Part shown: in pieces, positions 5,960 to 11,697 of the stretch | Layout of the letters: each line of letters begins with the position of its first letter | Position numbering within the stretch: the first letter of the stretch is position 1 | Assembly: GCA_016212295.1 (NCBI GenBank) | Contig: JACRGO010000068.1 | Coordinates: 1-13,041, forward strand | DNA from: Nitrospinota bacterium | GTDB taxonomy: Bacteria; Nitrospinota; Nitrospinia; JACRGO01 | DNA length: 13,041 nucleotides | Reading direction: 5' to 3' | Notes under the pieces: model-generated | Database searches by the model: none | What the model was told of the DNA's origin: nothing | Seen by the model: only the letters and a program-made list of their open reading frames with translations | Translations under genes and position numbers: made by a program

Positions 5960-7303
5960 GTGAATAATTTTCAACTGGTTTCAAGAGATGCGCCTTCCAA
6001 GCGCCCGGATAACCTGAACGATCTGTTTTACCTGTATAATCCGAAGGGGATAAAATACATTTCAGGCTTAAAGGGAAGCGTGGTCACTTACCCATTGGTT
6101 TATAACAATAAGGCGCTGCTTTTTTGCGATTTGGAAAAGGTGGAGGAAGACCAATACGACCTCCTGGGCTTTCGTGGCGCCCCGCCCGGGCTAAGCGTGG
6201 GTTCGGAAAAGAGCATCGATCTGCATTCCGTTCCTTCCTTGGGGCTGTGCCAATTGAAAGGCAATAAAATCCACAAGATAAAAATCTCCGATAAAGCGGG
6301 CGAAGAATACTCTTCGGGAGGGAAAAAGAGATACGCCCTCGATCAGGGCGTGGAGGCTTCTCTTTTTAAAGATGAAATTTTTGATTTATTGCGGACGGCC
6401 GGGGGCCCGGAACAGGACACGCGGGAAGCGGATATTTTCAGCGAGCCGGATAAATCAATTTCCAGAAAATCCAGCTCTCCCAACTTAACGGTTGACTGCG
6501 CATCGCCTGATGAAAAATGCCAAATCAGCGGAATGGAAGATTTGGTGGTTCAGCAAGCAACGAACAGTTGGTGCTGGGCGGCGGTAACTCGGTCAATACT
6601 CAGATCATTAGGGAATGACACAATCACGCAATGCGATATTGCTTATTATGGCTCCGATCAAACTTATAGCGATTGTTACAAAGTGGGGAAATCCAACTGC
6701 ACGAAATTCAACAAAAACACCTACAAGAAGGACTCAAATAAGGAAGAAGGAAAGTCTTGTGCCAAGCAATCCGGGCAGATATATACTGTAGATCAAGCGC
6801 TTAGAAAGCTTAAAACGAAGGGAAAATTGAAAGCTTATCAACGAAATGAACCGTATTATTCCGAAACGGTTGCTGGATCAGGGAATGCAACAACCGGGTA
6901 TGATGATGTTTTAACCATGTCGAAGTACCTTTCCAAGGGATTGCCGCTTTACTTTGGAAGAATTTTGGAAGACGATAGTGGTCACGCATATGCTGTAAGC
7001 GGGTATTATGACGGCGGCTGGGTCTCCCGGGAATATTATCTCTCGGCTTGGGATCCCTGGCCTGATGGGATGCTTTTTTTTGGGGGCGGAGAATGGACAG
7101 ATTTACAAATAGATAAAATCATCATTGGCGAGTGGTTTTCCTTCAGCATTGGGTCAGGAAGCGCGGGCGGCTCCATCGACGCCACTAAGCCGAACAGGGA
7201 GCGTCAGCATAAACAGCGGGTCCTCCACCACGTTCTCCACGTCCGTGACGCTTTCCATATCCGCCACGGACGCCGTGGGCGTTACCGGCTATTACGCCTC
7301 TGA
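5960..7303 (+). CDS. Papain-like cysteine protease (C70/C39-like), frameshifted at its 3' end
   Basis: Probably cuts peptides with a Cys-His-Asp triad; target unknown. Starting at GTG 5960 (GGAGG at 5950-5954, 5 bases away), residues 1 to about 180 are an unrecognised N-terminal part. The protease follows: QQATNSWCWAAV with catalytic Cys205, then SGHAYAVSGYYDGG with His342, and LSAWDPWPDG with Asp365. Extra cysteines at TQCD, SDCYK, SNC and KSCAK hint at disulfides, hence export, yet no signal peptide is visible. After about 7192 the frame turns to arginine-rich nonsense up to the stop at 7303. Removing one A at 7193-7194 joins it smoothly (ATKPTGSVS) to the Ig-like domain in the next frame. 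A longer frame opens at 5846, but its first part is antisense to the regulator remnant. Confidence 0.7.
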   Translation: MNNFQLVSRDAPSKRPDNLNDLFYLYNPKGIKYISGLKGSVVTYPLVYNNKALLFCDLEKVEEDQYDLLGFRGAPPGLSVGSEKSIDLHSVPSLGLCQLKGNKIHKIKISDKAGEEYSSGGKKRYALDQGVEASLFKDEIFDLLRTAGGPEQDTREADIFSEPDKSISRKSSSPNLTVDCASPDEKCQISGMEDLVVQQATNSWCWAAVTRSILRSLGNDTITQCDIAYYGSDQTYSDCYKVGKSNCTKFNKNTYKKDSNKEEGKSCAKQSGQIYTVDQALRKLKTKGKLKAYQRNEPYYSETVAGSGNATTGYDDVLTMSKYLSKGLPLYFGRILEDDSGHAYAVSGYYDGGWVSREYYLSAWDPWPDGMLFFGGGEWTDLQIDKIIIGEWFSFSIGSGSAGGSIDATKPNRERQHKQRVLHHVLHVRDAFHIRHGRRGRYRLLRL

Positions 7304-7862
7304 GACTTCCACCACTCCCACGGCCTCCGCCTCGGGCTGGAAAGCTGTAACCTCCACCAAGAGCTATTCCAATTCCAAAATCTCCTTTACCCTGAGCAGC
7401 GGGGACGGGACCAAGACTGTGTACGTGTGGTTCAAGGACGCAGCGGGTAATGTGTCATCTCCGGCTAGCGATGCCATCACCCTCTCAACAGGAATAACTT
7501 TTACCGACAATGGAAACGGCACCGTTTCCGACAGCAACGGACTCATGTGGCAGCAGGGAGAAAATTCATCAACCTATAATTGGTATGTGGCTTCCGGCAC
7601 GTACGACGCAATGTACAATCCAAGTTCCACCAGCGTGTGCGGCTCTCTGTCCCTGGCCGGTTATTCCGGCTGGAGGCTGCCGACCTTTGATGAATTGAAA
7701 ACTTTAATAGACACAAGCCGCTCCACAGCGCCATATATAAACACAACCTTTTTCCCCAAATGCCCATTCATCGTACTATTGGTCGTCCACTACCAACGCC
7801 TACTATTCCAACGGCGCGTGGTACGTCTATTTCGGCAGTGGCTACGTCAACGACGGCTATAA
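7194..7862 (+). CDS. Ig-like plus DUF1566 (Lcl) domain, middle frame of the broken protease gene
   Basis: Not a gene of its own: it is the continuation of the protease in another frame. About 7194-7485 encodes an Ig-like, cell-surface style module (GSVSINSGSSTTFSTSVTL, ISATDAVGVTGYYASET, VYVWFKDAAGNVSSPASD). From about 7497, FTDNGNGTVSDSNGLMWQ and GYSGWRLPTFDELKTLID are diagnostic for DUF1566/Lcl, a C-type-lectin-like fold. At 7758-7760 an extra A breaks the frame; after it this frame reads nonsense to the stop at 7862. With one A removed the protein goes on as FFPNAHSSYYWSSTTN. An ATG at 7125 in this frame lies within the protease coding part and is not a real start. Confidence 0.7.
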   Translation, partial: TGSVSINSGSSTTFSTSVTLSISATDAVGVTGYYASETSTTPTASASGWKAVTSTKSYSNSKISFTLSSGDGTKTVYVWFKDAAGNVSSPASDAITLSTGITFTDNGNGTVSDSNGLMWQQGENSSTYNWYVASGTYDAMYNPSSTSVCGSLSLAGYSGWRLPTFDELKTLIDTSRSTAPYINTTFFPKCPFIVLLVVHYQRLLFQRRVVRLFRQWLRQRRL

Positions 7863-7908
7863 GGACGGCAACTACAGGTACGCCAGGTGCGTTCGAGGTG
7901 GACAGTGA
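7765..7908 (+). other. DUF1566 C-terminal segment with DGR-variable-region-like codon pattern
   Basis: This is the third frame of the broken gene, ending at TGA 7906-7908. It reads HSSYYWSSTTNAYYSNGAW, then alternating Tyr/Asn/Gly/Ser/Asp positions, and closes with ARCVRGGQ. Nineteen codons from 7801 to 7881 (for example 7801, 7804, 7810, 7813, 7822, 7828, 7834, 7837, 7840, 7843) are TAY, AAY, GGY, AGY or GAY. All can be derived from AAY by changing adenines, as in variable regions of diversity-generating retroelement targets, whose proteins end in the same C-type-lectin fold. DUF1566 proteins without a retroelement can also be rich in these residues. Confidence 0.45.
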
Positions 7909-7925
7909 GTCGGTTATTTGATTTC

Positions 7926-7995
7926 GGCCATCGTGGCCTCAATCCTTCGGGCGGCCAAAAAAAGGCCGTCCAATTTAACCGTCCTGGTTAAATTG
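7926..7995. repeat. Three hairpins just after the DUF1566 stop
   Basis: GGCCA-TCG-TGGCC (7926-7938), CGGCC-A7-GGCCG (7952-7968) and CAATTTAACC-GTCCT-GGTTAAATTG (7971-7995, 10 perfect pairs). None has a convincing T run right after it, so these are more likely structured repeats or cruciform-prone DNA than simple terminators, though they could slow transcription from both sides. Confidence 0.7.
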
Positions 7996-8382
7996 TGGTC
8001 ATTTGGTTATTTGATTTTTTATGGGGTGCAGGGGCGAAGCCCCGCCGGTTTTTTTTAAAATTAGTAATTGGGTCATTAAGTCATTAGTCATTGGTCATTG
8101 GGTGAAAGGTGAAAGGCGGAAGGCAGAGTCGCATGACTCATGACGCACGACCCATGACGATTGAGGGTTAAGGGTGAAAGGCTAAGGGCAAAGGGGATAC
8201 TTGTCACTCGTTACTCGTCACTGGGTAGCGGAATGCGGATGCTTCGACAGGGCTCAGCACAGGTTTAAAATCCCAAATATAAAATCCAAAATTTAAAAGC
8301 GTCATTGGGTCATTTGAAATTGACCCTGCCATTGACCCAATGACCATTGACATCCCTCCCATATTGCGGATAAGCTTTAGCC
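7996..8382. other. Repeat-rich, non-coding stretch
   Basis: No gene is seen. It holds a small hairpin GGGGC-GAA-GCCCC (8031-8043) near a T8 run, many short near-repeats of GTCATT, GTCACT and GTGAAAGG words (8065-8225), and a CTTCGACAGGGCTCAGCACAGG-like word at about 8240-8262 that I recall as a common bacterial intergenic repeat. A perfect 12-bp inverted repeat (8301-8312 with 8333-8344) lies just before the coiled-coil gene. Confidence 0.65.
8301..8344. repeat. 12-bp perfect inverted repeat upstream of coiled-coil copy 2
   Basis: GTCATTGGGTCA (8301-8312) and TGACCCAATGAC (8333-8344) with a 20-base loop, ending 38 bases before ATG 8383. It could be an operator or a transcript hairpin, or simply part of the surrounding GTCATTGG repeats, a partial copy of which is at about 8090-8102. 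Confidence 0.6.
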
Positions 8383-8824
8383 ATGAAGAAGTTCTTTCCC
8401 CTTTTATTTTTTTTTTGTCTCTATTTGCCATGCCCCGGTGTTCGCTGTGGAAACGGCCCCTCGCATATCCGACAGGGAAATTATTGAAAGCCTCGCGGAA
8501 TTAAAGGAGGGGCAGAATACACTCAAGGCGGAGATAAGGGCAAATGCGGAGGCTGTTAAACAGTTGAGAGAAGACATGAATAATAGATTTAATGATGTGA
8601 ATAATCGATTTGATGATATGAATAATCGATTTGATGATCTCCGTTGGATGTTAAGTCTTTTTATCACTATTGCCCTTGTAATCCTCGGTTTTGTCCTCCG
8701 AATGCAGTGGCAGATGCAAAGGAGGCAGACCAAGATGGAGACCGCCCTGGAGACCCAGAAAGATGAGCTTTCATTCCTGAAAACCCTCATAGAAAAACTT
8801 TTACCTCCGAAAGGCGTGTTATAA
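8383..8824 (+). CDS. Secreted/membrane coiled-coil protein (copy 2), frameshift in poly-T of signal peptide
   Basis: Paralogue of the protein at 3290, function unknown. The mature part VETAPRISDREIIESLAELK matches copy 1 almost word for word, and is followed by three heptad units (NNRFDDM type, 21-bp repeats at 8579, 8600 and 8621). A membrane helix (LFITIALVILGFVLRM, about 8654-8705) and a charged tail ending PPKGVL complete it. As given, the frame is open only from GTG 8438, which has no ribosome site. An ATG at 8383 starts MKKFFPLLFFF in another frame. Removing one T from the T10 tract at 8407-8416 joins them into a fine signal peptide ending HAPVFA before VETAP. So the product needs a frame change at the T tract: a mutation, sequencing error, phase variation or transcript slippage. 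Confidence 0.75.
8579..8641 (+). repeat. Three 21-bp tandem repeats coding NNRFDDx heptads
   Basis: Units begin at 8579, 8600 and 8621 and encode Asn-Asn-Arg-Phe-Asn/Asp-Asp-Val/Met/Leu. Units two and three differ mainly at the end. The period is the same as in copy 1 at 3455-3559, but the unit sequence differs. Confidence 0.85.
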
Positions 8825-8860
8825 ACGCGGCTTTGCCGGCCTCATGATTTTTTTTCCGCT

Positions 8861-8910
8861 CGTTACAGATTTGCAATCTGTAACGCGATACCTTTGGGAT
8901 TTATAATCCC
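8861..8910. repeat. Paired hairpins between convergent genes
   Basis: CGTTACAGATT-TGC-AATCTGTAACG (8861-8885, 11 perfect pairs) and GGGATT-TAT-AATCCC (8896-8910). The pair lies between the coiled-coil gene (plus) and the glycosyltransferase (minus), where it could stop both transcripts. A T8 run sits just before it. The sequence style is that of REP doublets linked to RAYT transposases. Confidence 0.65.
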
Positions 8911-8929
8911 TGCCGCGCTCCGATTGTGG

Positions 8930-10063
8930 TTACTTCTCCAAAAATTTTGCGCGCACGATCCCAGGTATGGTTGTCAGGACCTCCTCGTAAAGGCGTAAAC
9001 CATTTTCCCGGTTCCTGTTCGACAGCACAAACTCCCTTTGCTCCCTGAGCACAGAATCCCTCAGTTCCTCGCTCTCCACAAGTCTGGCTGTCTTTTGGAA
9101 CCAGTCCTCCTCCGATTCGTCCGCCAGATAGTTGCACTCCCCGGAATACGGATGGACATTCCCGGCAACGGTAACCGTCCCCACTGCCGCGTAATGGTAG
9201 AACTTTACCGCTGACCGGCAGCGATTGTAAACCGTGTCGCGGAGGGGACAAAGTCCTATGTCAAGGTTTAAATCCGCCAGCGCCTGGGGATATAGGCTAT
9301 AGGGGACACTGGGGAAATGCTTGTATTGAATGGACCCAAGCGCCTTGGCCATTCTGACAAAGGAAGCGAGATAGGGGTCGCCTGCCACTTCAGGCCCTTT
9401 AAGGCCGCGCGCCTTCTTCACCGTGTCCTCCATCTTCGCGTCCAAAAGGCCGAAGAGGACCATCTCCACCGGGAACGCTGACTGGATTCGCGCGACCGCG
9501 GGCATGATAGCGGCCAAGTCCTCGAAATGGGTGGGACCGCCGCACCATCCTATGCGGATCTTTTTGTTTCCGCCTTTTCGCAAGGGAAATTTTTGGGGGT
9601 CGATCATGTTGGGAACTATGAAAACATTCGGGTTCAGGGCGGCCATCTCTTCCTTCAAAACCTTTCCAGTCACGGTGACCGCGTGGAAGCTTCCCATGAG
9701 TTGCCTGCGAAGATTCAGGTTCTCCTCCAGTGAGGCGCGAAATGGACTGTCCGCCGTTGGGACGAAATAATGATCGTCCGCATCGCAGATCACCGCCTTC
9801 CCTCGGGTCCCGAAATATTTGACCATGGCGGACAATAGCGCGAAGGACCGCGTGTTGATGTCAACGATGTGCAGGAAAAGGGTGTCCGCCCGGTCCAGGA
9901 CAGCCGGGTCTGCTTCAACGCGCCCGTTCTCCACGCGGACCACCCGCTCCAGGGCAATGCATTCGAATCCGCGTTTTTCCCGCAAAAGCTCCAGGGGTTC
10001 CAGTATCCGGATCCGCTTGGATGCGTTTTCGCTTAATTGTTCCGAATATAGAATCGTTGGCAT
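8930..10063 (-). CDS. GT-B (GT4-like) glycosyltransferase
   Basis: Probably moves a sugar from a nucleotide-sugar donor to a glycan or protein; the sugar and acceptor cannot be told. The 377-aa product begins MPTILYSEQL and has two Rossmann-like halves. Typical features are VICDADDHYF (91-100), VPNMIDPQKF (150-159), the start of the donor half KIRIGWCGGPTHFEDL (168-183), and the donor-site region LDIGLCPLRDTVYNRCRSA (267-285) followed by VKFYHYAAVG, which stands where GT4 enzymes carry their conserved donor-binding acidic or polar residues. No membrane helix or signal peptide is seen. The gene stands alone on the minus strand, with a poly-T stretch just before its ATG and no clear ribosome site. 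No sugar-synthesis genes are near. Confidence 0.8.
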   Translation of the reverse strand: MPTILYSEQLSENASKRIRILEPLELLREKRGFECIALERVVRVENGRVEADPAVLDRADTLFLHIVDINTRSFALLSAMVKYFGTRGKAVICDADDHYFVPTADSPFRASLEENLNLRRQLMGSFHAVTVTGKVLKEEMAALNPNVFIVPNMIDPQKFPLRKGGNKKIRIGWCGGPTHFEDLAAIMPAVARIQSAFPVEMVLFGLLDAKMEDTVKKARGLKGPEVAGDPYLASFVRMAKALGSIQYKHFPSVPYSLYPQALADLNLDIGLCPLRDTVYNRCRSAVKFYHYAAVGTVTVAGNVHPYSGECNYLADESEEDWFQKTARLVESEELRDSVLREQREFVLSNRNRENGLRLYEEVLTTIPGIVRAKFLEK

Positions 10064-10340
10064 AAAAAAAAATAGTTAACAGGTTGCAGGGATCAGGAAA
10101 TATTCGCCTTACTCCAACGCAGCGTTAATATTTACGCTAAAGCCGGGTAGTTGTTTTCGTTTTCTCCGCCATAAATGGCGGAGTTATTAAAAACCAGTAT
10201 AGCAGCTCATTTGGATTAGACAGGGCTGAACTATTACATTTTTTTTTGTGTTATCCTGACACCTGCCACCTGATCCCTGCCCCCTGTTAATTTGTTAAAG
10301 AGTTTCATTATTAATATGAATATTGTAAATTATAACAACC
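10064..10340. other. Divergent intergenic region bounded by an inverted repeat
   Basis: No gene is seen. TTAACAGGTTGCAGGGATCAGG (10076-10097) is nearly the reverse complement of 10269-10290 (20 of 22 bases). Inside lies a 9-bp perfect palindrome CTCCGCCAT-AA-ATGGCGGAG (10164-10183). Promoters of both flanking genes should be here, but I cannot place them with confidence. Confidence 0.6.
10164..10183. repeat. Short perfect hairpin in the divergent region
   Basis: CTCCGCCAT and ATGGCGGAG are perfect partners around AA, so the practical loop is four bases. It is preceded by TTTTCGTTTT and followed by TTATTAAAAA. It may be an operator or a repeat element. Confidence 0.6.
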
Positions 10341-11612
10341 ATGATTGAAATAAAAACCGTCCAAAATCTGAATTCATCCGTTACGGTCCCGGCTTCCAAG
10401 AGCTACACCAACCGCGCCTTGATCATAGCAGCCTTGGCCGAGGGGGAAAGCTTCATTGAAAATCCGCTCAAGTCGGATGACACCTTCTATATGGCCGGGG
10501 CCCTTAGGGAATTCGGCGTGGAAGTGGAGGAAGACAAGGACTTCTTCCGGGTCTCCGGGAGTGGTGGAAAAATCTTTGCTCCCACGAAAGAGATACATGT
10601 GGGCAATGCAGGGACCGCCATGCGGTTCCTGGCCACTTTTGCCGCCCTTGCCCAGGGAAAAACTGTTCTGACCGGAGACCAGCGCATGAGGGAAAGACCC
10701 ATCGGCGACCTGTTGGAAGGGCTTTCCAGCATCGGGATACAGGCGCGCTCCCTGGCGGGCAACAATTGTCCGCCAATAGAAATCACCGGAGGCCCGCCCA
10801 CGGAAGGCTTAATTAAGCTTCGCGGCGGACTCTCCAGCCAGTACCTCTCATCCCTCCTTCTCTCCCTGCCTGCCTTTGGGAAGGAGTTCACCATTGAGAT
10901 AGAAGGGAAACTGACCTCAGCGTCCTACATCGATTTGACCCTTGATATCATGGCCGGTTTCGGCGTATCAGTGGAAAGGAAGGGGACCTCCTCGTTTTTC
11001 ATCAAGGGGGGGCAGCGCTACAGGGCCGGAAGATATAGAGTGCCCGGAGACGCCTCCAGCGCGTCCTATTTCTTCGCGGCGGCGGCGGTCACTGGAGGAA
11101 GGGTAACGGTCCACGGCATTCAACCCGATACGCCGCAGGGCGACATCCAATTCCTTTCCCTGCTCAGGCAAATGGGGTGCGAGGTGGAAAACGGAGAGGA
11201 TTCAATCACCGTGACCGGAGGAAGGCTGAAAGGCGTCCAGGCCGACATGAACCTCATGCCGGACGCGGTGCAGACAGCGGCGGTCACAGCCATCTTCGCC
11301 GAAGGAGAGACCAGGATCACCAACGTCGGCAATCTGAGGATCAAGGAAACGGACAGACTGGCGGCCCTTTCCAGGGAGTTGAAAAAACTCGGCGCGGGAG
11401 TGGGGGAGGGGGCCGACTGGCTAGCGGTCCGTCCGGGCAGCTATCACGGGGCAAGGATCGAGACCTATAACGACCACAGGATGGCCATGAGCTTCGCCGT
11501 GGCCGGGCTTAAAATTCCCGGCGTTATTATCGAGGACCCGGATTGCGTGAAAAAATCCTTTCCAAATTTTTTTGAGGTTTGGGAAAAGATGAGCGGGAAA
11601 GACGCTCAATAG
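10341..11612 (+). CDS. aroA: 3-phosphoshikimate 1-carboxyvinyltransferase (EPSP synthase)
   Basis: Joins phosphoenolpyruvate to shikimate 3-phosphate, the sixth step of the shikimate pathway to aromatic amino acids. The 423-aa length fits. Landmarks (E. coli equivalents in brackets): VPASKSYTNRALI with K20 (K22), GNAGTAMRFL with N89, G91, T92 and R95 (N94, G96, T97, R100), TGDQRMRERPIGDL (111-124), LSSQY (164-168), catalytic D308 (D313), IKETDRL with E336 and R339 (E341, R344), NDHR with H379 and R380, and K405 (K411). All catalytic residues are present. At 96 there is Phe where E. coli has Pro101. The start at ATG 10341 has no visible Shine-Dalgarno, but the N-terminal match is right. A good terminator follows, so it is probably a single-gene transcript. 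Confidence 0.95.
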   Translation: MIEIKTVQNLNSSVTVPASKSYTNRALIIAALAEGESFIENPLKSDDTFYMAGALREFGVEVEEDKDFFRVSGSGGKIFAPTKEIHVGNAGTAMRFLATFAALAQGKTVLTGDQRMRERPIGDLLEGLSSIGIQARSLAGNNCPPIEITGGPPTEGLIKLRGGLSSQYLSSLLLSLPAFGKEFTIEIEGKLTSASYIDLTLDIMAGFGVSVERKGTSSFFIKGGQRYRAGRYRVPGDASSASYFFAAAAVTGGRVTVHGIQPDTPQGDIQFLSLLRQMGCEVENGEDSITVTGGRLKGVQADMNLMPDAVQTAAVTAIFAEGETRITNVGNLRIKETDRLAALSRELKKLGAGVGEGADWLAVRPGSYHGARIETYNDHRMAMSFAVAGLKIPGVIIEDPDCVKKSFPNFFEVWEKMSGKDAQ

Positions 11613-11637
11613 CAAATGTCTATATTATTACGTTCAG

Positions 11638-11665
11638 AAATTTGCGCTGTCCGCGCAAATTTTTT
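11638..11665 (+). terminator. Intrinsic terminator after aroA
   Basis: AAATTTGCGC (11638-11647) and GCGCAAATTT (11653-11662) form a 10-bp stem with loop TGTCC, ending in a six-T run (11660-11665). It separates aroA from the hydrogenase genes. Confidence 0.75.
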
Positions 11666-11697
11666 GAGCCAGTCGCATAGCGCGACATGGGTGATAT

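Larger units (their letters stand above)
5960..7908 (+). pseudogene. Reconstructed protease - Ig-like - DUF1566 protein (two 1-base frameshifts)
   Basis: Joining 5960-7192, 7194-7757 and 7759-7908 gives one protein of about 648 aa that ends in YARCVRGGQ, the usual DUF1566 terminus. Both repairs remove one A from a short A run (7193-7194 and 7758-7760). The two joins restore textbook sequence (ATKPTGSVSINSG and FFPNAHSSYYWSS), so the ancestral or true gene was surely continuous. Either the gene is decaying or the read data have two insertion errors. Order: unknown N-terminal part, papain-like protease, Ig-like module, lectin-like C-terminal domain. A missing signal peptide fits loss of the original 5' end at the junction near 5940. 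Confidence 0.72.

Noticed and set aside
7125-7193. ATG at 7125 as the start of a separate Ig/DUF1566 gene
   Set aside because: These bases encode the end of the protease in its own frame; the other frame here reads as nonsense and no ribosome site precedes it.
8065-8225. Possible CRISPR array from the repeated GTCATT/GTCACT words
   Set aside because: Words are short, irregularly spaced and degenerate; there are no constant repeats of 23 bases or more with unique spacers and no cas genes.
10487-10894. Long minus-strand frames opposite aroA and similar ones opposite nifS, hisC and hisB
   Set aside because: They are shadows of conserved genes on the plus strand and resemble no family.
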